Assembly: GCF_026340975.1 (NCBI RefSeq)
Contig: NZ_JAPEOS010000001.1
Location: forward strand, 1,076,501 to 1,140,500
Origin: Streptomyces sp. NBC_01214
GTDB lineage: Bacteria > Actinomycetota > Actinomycetes > Streptomycetales > Streptomycetaceae
Length of the DNA stretch: 64,000 bases
Direction of reading: 5' to 3'
This document shows, in pieces, positions 26,814-37,560 of the stretch. The stretch's first letter is position 1. The number at the start of each line of letters is the position of its first letter. Position numbers and translations under genes: made by a program. Below the pieces are notes generated by a model, which worked only from the letters and a program-made list of their open reading frames with translations, had not been told where the DNA came from and searched no databases.

Positions 26814-27584
26814 GTGGTTCGTATCCGGGTTCTCGTCGTCGACGATCACCGCATCTTCGCCGAATCGCTCGCAGCCGCGCTCGCGGCCGAGCCGGACGTG
26901 GACGTGTCCGCGGCCGGCAGCGGTCCCGCCGCGCTGCGCTGCCTCGAACGCGCGGCGGCCGAGGGTCGTCGCTTCGACGTCCTGCTGGTCGACGCCGATC
27001 TCGGCGCGGTGCCGGGGGCCGTGCCCGCCCAGCGGGAGTCCGGTTCCGGGCCACCGCCGCCACCCGGCTCGGACGGGATCGCGCTGGTCGCCGGGGTGCG
27101 GGTGCCCCACCCCGGGGTGCGCACCGTCGTGCTCGCCGAGCGCGACGACCCCCGCCGGGCCGCCCTCGCGCTCCAGGCGGGAGCCTCGGGCTGGGTGGCG
27201 AAGGACTGTTCGCTCTCCCGGCTGCTGGCAGTGATCCGCGGGGTCCTGCGCGAGGAGACCCACCTGCCTCCCGCACTGCTCACCGGGGTGCTCCGGGAGC
27301 TGACCGCGGCGCGCAAGCACCGTACGGACAGCGAGCGGCTGGTGGAGTCGCTGACCCCGCGCGAACACGAGGTGCTGCGCTGCATGGTGGCGGGTCTGGG
27401 CCGCAAGGACGTGGCGGCGCGGCTGTTCCTGTCCCCGCACACGGTCCGCACCCACATGCAGAACGTGCTGGGCAAGCTCGGCGTGCACTCCACGCTGGCC
27501 GCCGTGGCACTGGCCCGGCGGGCCGGCGTACGGCCGGCCGACCTAGCCGGGGATGTTGTCGAACGGAGCGGTCAACTGGCGTAG
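26814..27584 (+). CDS. NarL/LuxR-family response regulator
   Basis: 256 residues. The receiver has the acidic pair (VLVVDDH) and the phosphoacceptor Asp60 (VLLVDADLG), and keeps Lys in GWVAKD. After the Asp there is an unusual Pro/Gly/Ser-rich insert of about 25 residues, and the conserved Thr/Ser switch is Ala (VVLAERDD), so signalling may be non-standard. The HTH is at about 183-245 (LTPREHEVLRCMVAGLGRKDVAARLFLSPHTVRTHMQNVLGKLG). No kinase is adjacent. GTG 26814 follows GGGGG with a 4-nt gap; longer in-frame starts upstream lack family similarity. Its 3' end overlaps the convergent marR gene by 42 bp. Confidence 0.85.
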   Translation: MVRIRVLVVDDHRIFAESLAAALAAEPDVDVSAAGSGPAALRCLERAAAEGRRFDVLLVDADLGAVPGAVPAQRESGSGPPPPPGSDGIALVAGVRVPHPGVRTVVLAERDDPRRAALALQAGASGWVAKDCSLSRLLAVIRGVLREETHLPPALLTGVLRELTAARKHRTDSERLVESLTPREHEVLRCMVAGLGRKDVAARLFLSPHTVRTHMQNVLGKLGVHSTLAAVALARRAGVRPADLAGDVVERSGQLA

Positions 27585-28040
27585 CAGCCCGGCGAGATCG
27601 CCGCGCTGACTCTGCGAGAGCTGGGCCAGGATCGCCCGTTCCTGGGCCAGCAGCCCGGCGAGGGCCTGGTCGGCGCGGTCCCGGCCCTCGGGGGTGAGTC
27701 GCACCAGGACCCCCCGGCGGTCGTTGGGGTCCGGGAGCCGTTCGACGAGGCCCTTCTTGGCGAGCCGGTCGATGCGGTTGGTCATGGTGCCGGAGGTGAC
27801 CAGGGTCTGGGTCAACAGCTGGCCGGGGGAGAGCTGGTAGGGCGCGCCGGCGCGGCGCAGCGACGTCAGGACGTCGAACTCCCACGGCTCCAGGCCGTGC
27901 TCGGAGAAGGCCAGCCTGCGGGCCCGGTCGAGATGACGCGCGAGCCTGCTGACGCGGCTCAGCACCTCGAGCGGTTCCACGTCGAGGTCAGGGCGCTCCC
28001 GCCGCCATGCCGCCACCAGTCGGTCGACCTCGTCCTCCAT
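27543..28040 (-). CDS. MarR-family transcriptional regulator
   Basis: 165 residues forming a typical winged-helix MarR dimer subunit: N-terminal helix, wHTH at about residues 55-110 (EFDVLTSLRRAGAPYQLSPGQLL, SGTMTNRIDRLAKKGLVERLPDPNDRRGVLVRLT with the wing DPNDRRG) and C-terminal dimer helices. Probably autoregulatory and controlling the divergent methyltransferase/VOC pair through the repeats at 28085-28127. ATG 28040 is selected because a TACACT -10-like element lies 7 nt upstream (leaderless); ATG 28082 would add 14 residues of no family similarity. Ligand unknown. Confidence 0.88.
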   Translation of the reverse strand: MEDEVDRLVAAWRRERPDLDVEPLEVLSRVSRLARHLDRARRLAFSEHGLEPWEFDVLTSLRRAGAPYQLSPGQLLTQTLVTSGTMTNRIDRLAKKGLVERLPDPNDRRGVLVRLTPEGRDRADQALAGLLAQERAILAQLSQSQRGDLAGLLRQLTAPFDNIPG

Positions 28041-28047
28041 GCCGATC

Positions 28048-28053
28048 AGTGTA
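28048..28053 (-). promoter_or_regulatory. -10 hexamer for leaderless marR transcript
   Basis: On the minus strand TACACT is followed by 7 nt and then ATG 28040, with no ribosome-binding site between. Confidence 0.4.
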
Positions 28054-28084
28054 AGGGGTCTGTCGATGTGAAGTCTCTTCATAC

Positions 28085-28127
28085 CGAGTATCTCGATCAC
28101 GAGTATCTTGACATCGAGATATAAATG
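28085..28127. promoter_or_regulatory. Phased operator repeats in the marR/methyltransferase intergenic region
   Basis: Three units starting with CGAG follow at exact 15-bp intervals (28085, 28100, 28115). Within them TATCTCGAT (28089-28097) and ATCGAGATA (28113-28121) form a perfect inverted repeat, and ATCTTGA-CA-TCGAGAT (28106-28121) is a near-perfect compact palindrome of the MarR-operator type. A consensus TTGACA hexamer (28108-28113) is embedded, so binding would occlude a promoter. Confidence 0.6.
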
Positions 28128-28201
28128 AAGCGAGCATGGGGCATGGAGGGGGCCGGAACGGATTCCGCTTCCGATCGCCCCGCCAGCAGGGAGGCTCGAA
28201 C

Positions 28202-29059
28202 ATGTATTCCGATACCGCGCGCGCCGGGACCCCCACGTCCACCGCGCCCTCCGCCCCCACCTGGGATCCCCAGCAGTACCTCCGGCACTCGGGCCACCGC
28301 ACCCGGCCCTTCCTCGACCTGCTCACCCGCATACCCGAGCTCCCCCAGCGCCCCGCCCGCATCGCCGACCTCGGCTGCGGCCCCGGCAACGTCACCACCC
28401 TCCTCGCCGAGCGCTGGCCCGAGGCCCGCATCACCGGCTTCGACCTCTCCCCGGAGATGCTCGACCGCGCCACCGCGGAGTACGCCGGGCCCACCCCCGG
28501 CGGCGGCGGCCTCGACTTCCGTCACGGGGACCTCGCCACCTGGCTCCCCGAGGAGCCCTACGACCTGATCGTCTCCAACGCCGCCCTGCAGTGGGTCCCC
28601 GGCCACCCCGGCTCCTTCGGTGCCTGGATCAACGGCCTGCGCCCCGGCGGCACCTTCGCCTTCCAGATCCCCGGCAACTTCACGGCCCCCAGCCACGCCC
28701 TGCTCGCCCAGCAGTGCGACACCCCGCGCTGGCGGGCCCGGCTCGCCGGTCACGGCGCCCGCTACATCCATCTCCTCGAACCCGCCGAATACCTCGCCCG
28801 GTTCACCGAGCTCGGCTGCGCCGCCGACATCTGGGAGACCACCTACTACCAACTGCTCCAGGGCCCCGACCCCGTGCTCGACTGGGTCAAGGGCACCGCC
28901 CTGCGGCCCGTCCTCACCGCCCTCGGCGACGACCGCGACGCCGCGGACGCCTTCCTCACCGAATACCGTGACCGGCTGCGCGCGGCCTATCCGACCGGCC
29001 CGCGCGGCACCGTCTTCCCGTTCCGCCGCATCTTCGCCGTAGCCCGCAAGGAGGCATGA
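28202..29059 (+). CDS. tam: Trans-aconitate 2-methyltransferase
   Basis: A 285-residue SAM-dependent class I methyltransferase matching Tam, which esterifies trans-aconitate, an inhibitor of aconitase. The SAM loop is IADLGCGPGNVTTLL, followed by GFDLSPEML, DLATW and the motif IVSNAALQWVPGHPGSFGAW, characteristic of Tam. The C-terminus ends VFPFRRIFAVARK. The ATG is preceded by CAGGGAGG. Its stop overlaps the next gene's start (ATGA). The MarR-type operator upstream suggests induction by a small molecule. Confidence 0.88.
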   Translation: MYSDTARAGTPTSTAPSAPTWDPQQYLRHSGHRTRPFLDLLTRIPELPQRPARIADLGCGPGNVTTLLAERWPEARITGFDLSPEMLDRATAEYAGPTPGGGGLDFRHGDLATWLPEEPYDLIVSNAALQWVPGHPGSFGAWINGLRPGGTFAFQIPGNFTAPSHALLAQQCDTPRWRARLAGHGARYIHLLEPAEYLARFTELGCAADIWETTYYQLLQGPDPVLDWVKGTALRPVLTALGDDRDAADAFLTEYRDRLRAAYPTGPRGTVFPFRRIFAVARKEA

Positions 29060-29454
29060 CCGTGCTGACCGCAGTCGACCACGTGCAACTCGCCGCGCCG
29101 CCCGACTCGGAGGACCTCCTCCGCGCGTACTACACGGACGTCCTCGGCATGACCGAGATCCCCAAGCCGCCGGTCCTCGCCGCCCGTGGGGGTTGCTGGT
29201 TCGCCGCCGGGCCCGTCCAGCTGCACCTCGGCGTGGAGGAGGACTTCCGGCCCGCCCGCAAGGCCCATCCGGGGCTACGGGTGAGCGATATCGAGGCGTA
29301 CGCGAGCAGACTGCGGGAGCGGGGGGCCACGGTGGTCTGGGACGACGACCTGCCGGGCCACCGCCGCTTCTATTCCGAGGACCCCGTCGGCAACCGGCTC
29401 GAATTCCTGGAACGGCACCATCCGGAACCGGCAGCGCCGGAGCCCTGCGCATAA
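29056..29454 (+). CDS. VOC-family (glyoxalase/bleomycin-resistance) protein
   Basis: A 132-residue vicinal-oxygen-chelate protein with two beta-alpha-beta-beta-beta modules: VDHVQLAAPPDSED with the first metal-type His, FAAGPVQLHLGVEEDF, then the second module ending FYSEDPVGNRLEFLE with the typical terminal Glu. Such proteins are metal-dependent lyases, dioxygenases or drug-sequestering factors; which applies is not evident. Coupled by a 4-bp overlap to the methyltransferase, so the two likely act on related substrates. Confidence 0.82.
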   Translation: MTVLTAVDHVQLAAPPDSEDLLRAYYTDVLGMTEIPKPPVLAARGGCWFAAGPVQLHLGVEEDFRPARKAHPGLRVSDIEAYASRLRERGATVVWDDDLPGHRRFYSEDPVGNRLEFLERHHPEPAAPEPCA

Positions 29455-29464
29455 GACGCACCAC

Positions 29465-29510
29465 ACGACGGCGCCCCGCCACCGGATCTCCGGTGACGGG
29501 GCGCCGTCGT
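29465..29510. terminator. Bidirectional terminator between VOC gene and tetR
   Basis: ACGACGGCGCCCCG (29465-29478) is perfectly complementary to CGGGGCGCCGTCGT (29497-29510), a 14-bp stem with an inner small palindrome in the loop. It lies between convergent genes. Confidence 0.8.
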
Positions 29511-29526
29511 GGTCCGCGTACGGGGC

Positions 29527-30201
29527 TCAGTTCTTGCGCCGGCCCACCAGCTGCGGCTTCGACTCCAGCCCGTCCAGCCCGTGCCAGGCCAGGTTCACCA
29601 GGTGCGCCGCCACCTCCGCCTTCTTGGGTCTGCGCACGTCCAGCCACCACTGCCCGGTCAGCGCCACCATCCCGACCAGCGCCTGCGCGTACAGCGGGGC
29701 CAGCTTGGGGTCAAAGCCCCGCGCCTTGAACTCCAGCCCCAGGATGTCCTCGACCTGCGTGGCGATGTCGCTGATCAGCGAGGCGAAGGTGCCGGTCGAC
29801 TGGGCGACCGGGGAATCCCGCACGAGGATCCGGAAACCGTCCGTGTACGACTCGATGTAGTCCAGCAGCGCGAACGCCGCCTGCTCCAGCAGTTCCCGCG
29901 GGTGCCCGGCCGTCAGCGCGCCCGTCACCCCGTCCAGCAGCTGGCGCATCTCCCGGTCCACGACGACCGCGTACAGGCCCTCCTTGCCGCCGAAGTGCTC
30001 GTACACCACCGGCTTGGACACCCCGGCCTTCGCCGCGATCTCCTCCACGGAGGTGCCTTCGAAGCCCTTCTCGGCGAACAGCGTCCGGCCGATGTCCAGC
30101 AGTTGTTGGCGCCGCTCCGCGCCCGTCATCCGGACCCGGCGGCCGCGCCTGGGCTTGTCGCTGCTGGAGTTACTGCCGTCGATCGCCACGTCCCCCATCA
30201 T
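29527..30201 (-). CDS. TetR-family transcriptional regulator
   Basis: 224 residues with an N-terminal TetR HTH (about 25-75: [49 protein letters not shown]) and a helical ligand domain. The first ATG (30201) overlaps the desaturase stop codon (ATGA-type overlap), so it is translated from the desaturase mRNA. This arrangement suggests it senses acyl-CoA or lipid state and represses the desaturase through the twin TACG-N4-CGTA sites upstream of that gene; this is inference from position. A longer open frame upstream is a shadow of the desaturase gene. Confidence 0.88.
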   Translation of the reverse strand: MMGDVAIDGSNSSSDKPRRGRRVRMTGAERRQQLLDIGRTLFAEKGFEGTSVEEIAAKAGVSKPVVYEHFGGKEGLYAVVVDREMRQLLDGVTGALTAGHPRELLEQAAFALLDYIESYTDGFRILVRDSPVAQSTGTFASLISDIATQVEDILGLEFKARGFDPKLAPLYAQALVGMVALTGQWWLDVRRPKKAEVAAHLVNLAWHGLDGLESKPQLVGRRKN

Positions 30202-31178
30202 GCCGCGTTCGACTCGTTTTCCCTGCGCCGGGCGTCGATGCGGGCCGCCGACGGCCAGCGGACGTCCGTCGCCCAGCCCAGCTGCTCGAACCAGCGGATC
30301 AGCCGCGCGCTGGAGTCGACCTGGCCGCGCAGCACACCGTGCCGCGCCGAGGTCGGGTCGGCGTGGTGCAGGTTGTGCCAGGACTCCCCGCAGGAGAGCA
30401 CCGCCAGCCACCAGACGTTGCCGCTGCGGTCCCGGGACTTGAACGGCCGCTTGCCCACCGCGTGGCAGATCGAGTTGATCGACCACGTCACGTGGTGCAG
30501 CAGCGCGACCCGCACCAGGGAGCCCCAGAAGAACGCCGTGAACGCGCCCCACCAGGACATCGTCACCAGACCGCCCACCAGCGGCGGGATCGCCAGCGAG
30601 AAGATCGTCCAGAAGATGAAGTCCCGCGAGATCCGGCGGATCGCCGGGTCCTTGATCAGGTCGGGGGCGTACTTCTGCTGATCGGTCTGCTCCTCGTCGA
30701 ACAGCCAACCGATGTGCGCCCACCACAGCCCCTTCATCAGGGCCGGCAGCGTCTCCCCGAACCGCCAGGGCGAATGCGGGTCACCCTCGTGGTCCGAGAA
30801 CTTGTGGTGCTTGCGGTGGTCCGCCACCCAGCGCACCAGCGGCCCCTCCACCGCCATCGACCCCATCACGGCGAGCACGATCCGCAGCGGCCGCTTCGCC
30901 TTGAAGGAACCGTGCGTGAAGTAGCGGTGGAAACCGATGGTGATCCCGTGGCAGGCCAGGAAGTACATGAAGACCATCAGGCCGAGGTCCAGCCAGCTCA
31001 CCCCCCAGCCCCAGGCCAGCGGGACCGCCGCCAGCAGGGCCACGAAGGGCACGGTGATGAACAGCAGCAGGGCGATCTGTTCGATGGAGCGCTTGTTCTC
31101 GCCGCCGAGTGTCGCGGACGGCTCGGACGTGTCGGAGGGTGCGGAGGCGCCCTCGATCAGATCGGGACTGGTGGTCAT
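30198..31178 (-). CDS. Acyl-CoA/acyl-lipid fatty acid desaturase
   Basis: A 326-residue integral membrane di-iron desaturase of the stearoyl-CoA delta-9 class. All three histidine boxes are present: HRYFTH, HRKHH and HNLHH, separated by paired membrane spans as in the family. It introduces a cis double bond in saturated acyl chains to tune membrane fluidity. The Ser/Asp/Glu-rich N-terminus (about 30 residues) is cytoplasmic. AGGGGA precedes the ATG. First gene of an operon with tetR; the promoter region carries two palindromic sites. Confidence 0.9.
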   Translation of the reverse strand: MTTSPDLIEGASAPSDTSEPSATLGGENKRSIEQIALLLFITVPFVALLAAVPLAWGWGVSWLDLGLMVFMYFLACHGITIGFHRYFTHGSFKAKRPLRIVLAVMGSMAVEGPLVRWVADHRKHHKFSDHEGDPHSPWRFGETLPALMKGLWWAHIGWLFDEEQTDQQKYAPDLIKDPAIRRISRDFIFWTIFSLAIPPLVGGLVTMSWWGAFTAFFWGSLVRVALLHHVTWSINSICHAVGKRPFKSRDRSGNVWWLAVLSCGESWHNLHHADPTSARHGVLRGQVDSSARLIRWFEQLGWATDVRWPSAARIDARRRENESNAA

Positions 31179-31230
31179 GGGTGTCCCCTGGGGGGTGAGA
31201 GAAGTCGGCGGGCTCCCTGGTTACGAACCC

Positions 31231-31257
31231 TACGGACCCGTAACCTACGGCATCGTA
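31231..31257. promoter_or_regulatory. Twin TACG-N4-CGTA palindromes upstream of the desaturase gene
   Basis: TACG-GACC-CGTA (31231-31242) and TACG-GCAT-CGTA (31246-31257) are two perfect 12-bp palindromes whose starts are 15 bp apart. A further TACG half-site is at 31222. They lie about 55-80 bp upstream of the desaturase ATG, where a TetR dimer pair could bind. The remaining stretch to the ppc start, 31258-31532, has no gene; a TATCCT -10-like hexamer is at 31373-31378. Confidence 0.6.
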
Positions 31258-31532
31258 AGTATGGCAAAGCCGGGTGCGCAGGCAAGAGGGGCAGCGCCGG
31301 GAGAAGGAGCGCGCGCGAGGTGTTCACGCGCCGCCTGATGAGACGTTTGTCCAGGCACACGCATCGGACACCTATCCTGGGTCCCGTCGGACAGCGCGGT
31401 CCGCACGGGCAGCCCGAGCTGCGCATCAGGAGCGGAGATCCCGCCCCCGGACCGAGTCCGGGGAAGGCATCGCCGCACGTCGCCGGGAGCCCACCGCCCA
31501 GTAGCGCTCGAACACTGCAAGGAGCCGCACCT

Positions 31533-34295
<2,763 letters not shown>

Positions 34296-34303
34296 CGCCG
34301 AGC

Positions 34304-34353
34304 CCCGGTATCCGTGTCCGTCACCCTTGGTGATGACGGACGCGGATACCGGG
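34304..34353 (+). terminator. Terminator after ppc
   Basis: CCCGGTATCCG (34304-34314) pairs with CGGATACCGGG (34343-34353); an inner stem (GTCCGTCA with TGACGGAC) extends the hairpin. Confidence 0.8.
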
Positions 34354-34400
34354 CGCTACCGTGGACGTCCAGGACCACAATCCCGTCCATGGGAGCAACC

Positions 34401-34988
34401 ATGACTGCCGAGCCCGTACACGACTGGTCGAGGCCGCCGTTGGACGGGTACACGGTGGACGACCTGCTGACGCTGCCGGACCTCCCGCGACACACCGAGC
34501 TGATCGACGGGAGCCTGGTCTTCGTGAGTCCGCAACGCTTCATCCACTCTGATCTGATCGACTTCCTCGTCACCCGGCTACGGCTGACCGCCCCCCGGCA
34601 CACAAGGGTCGCGCGAGAGATGACTGTGGTGATCGACAAGCGCAACGGGCCCGAACCAGACATCTCGGTCGTGCGGCGAGAAGCCTGCACGAGCCCCATG
34701 CAGACCCACTTCTATGCCGCCGATGTCCTGCTCGCAGTCGAGGTGGTCTCGCCCGAGTCCGAAGCCCGGGACACCAAAGCGAAGCTGCACAAGTACGCCG
34801 CTGCCGGTATCCCGAACTACTGGATCGTCAAGATCGAGGGCGACGAAGCCATCGAACCGGTCGTGTACCTCTACGAGCTGGACCCCCACACACGTGCCTA
34901 CGTCTGCCAGGGGATCCACACCAAGCCGTTCAGCGTCGACCGGCCCTTCGCCGCCGAAATCGACTTCGAAGGGCTCGACGAGATGTAG
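34401..34988 (+). CDS. Uma2-family putative restriction endonuclease-like protein
   Basis: 195 residues of the Uma2 (DUF820) family, PD-(D/E)XK nuclease-fold proteins abundant in actinomycetes and cyanobacteria with unknown targets. The core is visible: TELIDGSLVFVSP (Glu), GPEPDISVV with the catalytic-type PD, and LLAVEVVSPESEARDTKAKLHKYAAAGIPNYWIV with ExVSP and Lys. All nuclease residues seem intact. GGGAG precedes ATG 34401; ATG 34389 is an alternative. Base composition is lower in GC than the neighbours, suggesting later acquisition. Its stop is 6 bp from the convergent pth stop, with no terminator between. Confidence 0.82.
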   Translation: MTAEPVHDWSRPPLDGYTVDDLLTLPDLPRHTELIDGSLVFVSPQRFIHSDLIDFLVTRLRLTAPRHTRVAREMTVVIDKRNGPEPDISVVRREACTSPMQTHFYAADVLLAVEVVSPESEARDTKAKLHKYAAAGIPNYWIVKIEGDEAIEPVVYLYELDPHTRAYVCQGIHTKPFSVDRPFAAEIDFEGLDEM

Positions 34989-34994
34989 CGCCGC

Positions 34995-35588
34995 TCAGGA
35001 GTTGTACGCCGACTGGGCGCGCTCCAGGCCCTCCTGGATCAGGCACTCCACGGAGTCCGCGGCCCGGTCCACGAACCAGTCCAGCTCCTTGCGCTCCGTG
35101 GAGGAGAAGTCCTTCAGCACGAAGTCCGCGACCTGCATCCGGCCCGGCGGCCGCCCGATGCCGCACCGCACCCGGTGGTAGTCGGGGCCCATGGACTTGG
35201 TCATCGACTTCAGGCCGTTGTGCCCGTTGTCCCCGCCGCCCAGCTTCAGCCGCAGCGTCGGGTAGTCGATGTCCAGCTCGTCGTGGACGGCGACGATCCG
35301 CTCCAGCGGCACCTTGTAGAAGTCGCGCAGCGCCGTCACCGGGCCGCCGGACAGGTTCATGTACGTCATCGGCTTGGCCAGCACCACCCGGCGGTTGGCC
35401 GGCCCCGGCGGACCCATGCGGCCCTCGACCACCTGGGCCCGGGCCTTGTGCGCCTTGAACTTCCCGCCGATCCGCTCCGCCAGCAGGTCGGCCACCATGA
35501 ACCCGATGTTGTGGCGGTTGCCCGCGTACTCCGGTCCCGGGTTCCCCAGGCCCACGATCAGCCAGGGTGCCGCGTCGTCCGACATCAA
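34995..35588 (-). CDS. pth: Peptidyl-tRNA hydrolase
   Basis: A 197-residue Pth, which recycles peptidyl-tRNAs dropped by ribosomes. Active-site elements: [17 protein letters not shown] (Asn and the catalytic His), [11 protein letters not shown] (second Asn), [31 protein letters not shown] with the catalytic Asp and the GGxxGHNG loop. It follows rplY on the same strand with a hairpin between, an arrangement seen in most bacteria. Confidence 0.95.
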   Translation of the reverse strand: MMSDDAAPWLIVGLGNPGPEYAGNRHNIGFMVADLLAERIGGKFKAHKARAQVVEGRMGPPGPANRRVVLAKPMTYMNLSGGPVTALRDFYKVPLERIVAVHDELDIDYPTLRLKLGGGDNGHNGLKSMTKSMGPDYHRVRCGIGRPPGRMQVADFVLKDFSSTERKELDWFVDRAADSVECLIQEGLERAQSAYNS

Positions 35589-35613
35589 AAGCTCCTAGGT
35601 TCCGCTACGAAGA

Positions 35614-35653
35614 CGACCGCCGTCCCGCTCCAGTGGAGCCGGACGGCGGTCGG
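35614..35653 (-). terminator. Hairpin between rplY and pth
   Basis: CGACCGCCGTCC (35614 on) and GGACGGCGGTCG form a long stem with an inner GCTCC/GGAGC pair. As transcription runs right to left, it would stop or attenuate reading from rplY into pth. Confidence 0.65.
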
Positions 35654-35683
35654 TCAGCAACTGCTGAGGGGGTCGGGCGAGGC

Positions 35684-36268
35684 TCAGGCCTCGGTGCCCT
35701 CGGCGACCTCGGCGGCCGGCTCCTCGGCCTGCGGGGCGACGACCTGGAGGACGGCGATGTCGCCGTCGACGGCCAGGGTGGTGCCGGCCGGCAGGACCAG
35801 GTCCGAGGCGTGAATGGTGGCGCCGGCCTCGAGGCCCGCGATGGAGACGGTGACCTCGGTCGGGATGTGCGTGGCCTCGGCCTCGACGGAGATGGTGTTC
35901 TGGAGGGTCTCCAGCATGTTGCCCCCGGCGGCCAGCTCGCCCTCGGTGACGATCGCGACGTCGACGGTGACCTTCTCGCCCTTCTTGACGATCAGGAAGT
36001 CGACGTGGGAGATCGAGCGCTTCAGCGGGTGCTTCTGCACGGCCTTCGGGATGACCAGCTCGGTGCCGGCGTCGCCGAGGTCCAGGGAGATCAGGACGTT
36101 CGGGGTGCGCAGCGCGAGCTGAAGGGCGTGGGCGTCGACGTTGACGTGCTTCGGGTCGGTGCCGTGACCGTAGATGACGCCGGGGGTCAGGGCGTCGCGG
36201 CGGGCCTGGCGGGCGGAGCCCTTGCCGAAGGTGTCACGGATCTTGGCGGAAAGCTTGACCTCGGACAT
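35684..36268 (-). CDS. rplY: 50S ribosomal protein L25 / general stress protein Ctc
   Basis: A 194-residue L25 of the long Ctc/TL5 type: an N-terminal 5S-rRNA-binding domain (SEVKLSAKIRDTFGKGSARQARR, PGVIYGHGTDPKHV) and a C-terminal beta-barrel (from about residue 95, LKRSISHVDFLIVKKGEKVTVDV) plus an acidic Ala/Glu tail (AEEPAAEVAEGTEA). ATG 36268 follows CGAGGAG. Longer in-frame reading upstream is not conserved. Part of the prs-rplY-pth series, each separated by a hairpin. Confidence 0.95.
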   Translation of the reverse strand: MSEVKLSAKIRDTFGKGSARQARRDALTPGVIYGHGTDPKHVNVDAHALQLALRTPNVLISLDLGDAGTELVIPKAVQKHPLKRSISHVDFLIVKKGEKVTVDVAIVTEGELAAGGNMLETLQNTISVEAEATHIPTEVTVSIAGLEAGATIHASDLVLPAGTTLAVDGDIAVLQVVAPQAEEPAAEVAEGTEA

Positions 36269-36374
36269 GCTCACTCCTCGTGGGGTGACGGAAGAAGGAC
36301 GGAAGTCACCCGGCCGAAACGGCCTGCTACGAAGAGCGCGTCGATAACGGAGCATCCGTACCGGAAAAAGGTAC

Positions 36375-36432
36375 GGCCTCCCTCGCCGAGCAACTCATGG
36401 AGTGTACCCGGCGGGGGAGGCCGCACCAAAAG
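36375..36432 (-). terminator. Terminator after prs
   Basis: GGCCTCCCTCGCCG (36375-36388) pairs with CGGCGGGGGAGGCC (36419-36432), with one mismatch region and a 30-nt loop. Confidence 0.65.
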
Positions 36433-36449
36433 GATCTACCGCGGAGCGG

Positions 36450-37427
36450 TTACTGCTGCTCCTCGAAGAGGCTGGTGACCGAGCCGTCCTCGAAGACCTC
36501 GCGCACGGCGCGCGCGATCATCGGGGCGATCGACAGCACCGTGATCTTGTCGAGCTCCAGGTCGGACGGGTCCGGCAGGGTGTTCGTGAACACGAACTCG
36601 CTGACCTTGGAGTTCTTCAGGCGGTCAGCGGCCGGGCCCGACAGGATGCCGTGCGTGGCCGTCACGATGACGTCCTCGGCGCCGTGCGCGAACAGCGCGT
36701 CGGCCGCGGCGCAGATGGTGCCACCGGTGTCGATCATGTCGTCGACCAGGACGCAGACGCGGCCCTTGACCTCACCGACGACCTCGTGGACGGTCACCTG
36801 GTTGGCGACGTCCTTGTCGCGGCGCTTGTGCACGATCGCCAGCGGCGCGTCCAGACGGTCGCACCAGCGGTCGGCCACGCGCACGCGGCCGGCGTCGGGG
36901 GACACGATCGTGAGCTTCGTGCGGTCCACCTTGGCGCCGACGTAGTCCGCGAGGACGTTCAGGGCCGAAAGGTGGTCCACCGGGCCGTCGAAGAAGCCCT
37001 GGATCTGGTCCGTGTGCAGGTCGACCGTCAGGATGCGGTCCGCACCCGCGGTCTTCAGCAGGTCGGCGACCAGGCGGGCCGAGATCGGCTCGCGGCCCTT
37101 GTGCTTCTTGTCCTGGCGGGCGTACCCGTAGGACGGGACGATCACGGTGATGGAGCGTGCCGACGCGCGCTTCAGCGCGTCGATCATGATCAGCTGCTCC
37201 ATGATCCACTTGTTGATCGGAGCCGTGTGGCTCTGGATCAGGAAGCAGTCCGCGCCGCGAGCCGACTCCTGGAAGCGGACGTAGATCTCACCGTTCGCGA
37301 AGTCGAAAGCCTTGGTCGGCACGAGGGCGACGCCCAGCTGGTGCGCAACCTCCTCGGCCAGCTCGGGGTGGGCGCGGCCGGAGAAGAGCATCAGCTTCTT
37401 CTCGCCGGTCGTCTTGATCCCGGTCAC
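36450..37427 (-). CDS. prs: Ribose-phosphate pyrophosphokinase
   Basis: A 325-residue class I PRPP synthetase, which makes PRPP for purine, pyrimidine, histidine and NAD synthesis. Motifs: KLMLFSGRAHPELAEEVA, the ATP-flap region GYARQDKKHKGREPISARL, ADRILTVDLHTDQIQGFF (metal-binding HTDQ) and the PRPP loop VCVLVDDMIDTGGTI. Full length. It lies directly after glmU in the same direction, a common pairing in Gram-positives. Confidence 0.95.
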   Translation of the reverse strand: MTGIKTTGEKKLMLFSGRAHPELAEEVAHQLGVALVPTKAFDFANGEIYVRFQESARGADCFLIQSHTAPINKWIMEQLIMIDALKRASARSITVIVPSYGYARQDKKHKGREPISARLVADLLKTAGADRILTVDLHTDQIQGFFDGPVDHLSALNVLADYVGAKVDRTKLTIVSPDAGRVRVADRWCDRLDAPLAIVHKRRDKDVANQVTVHEVVGEVKGRVCVLVDDMIDTGGTICAAADALFAHGAEDVIVTATHGILSGPAADRLKNSKVSEFVFTNTLPDPSDLELDKITVLSIAPMIARAVREVFEDGSVTSLFEEQQ

Positions 37428-37560
37428 AGCACAGTCTCCTCAGACGTGTTGAAGCTGCTCGCCCCCATGTGCGTCCGTCCCGCACACGGTGAGCCAGCCG
37501 AATTGCGTGCACCTATCACGGTACGCCGTCGCGGGCGTACCTGTTTCCGGTCAGTTCACC

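Noticed and set aside
30202..30726. N-terminal extension of the TetR regulator read through the desaturase gene
   Set aside because: The extension is an out-of-frame reading of the desaturase; the TetR HTH begins shortly after the ATG at 30201, which overlaps the desaturase stop as expected for a coupled gene.
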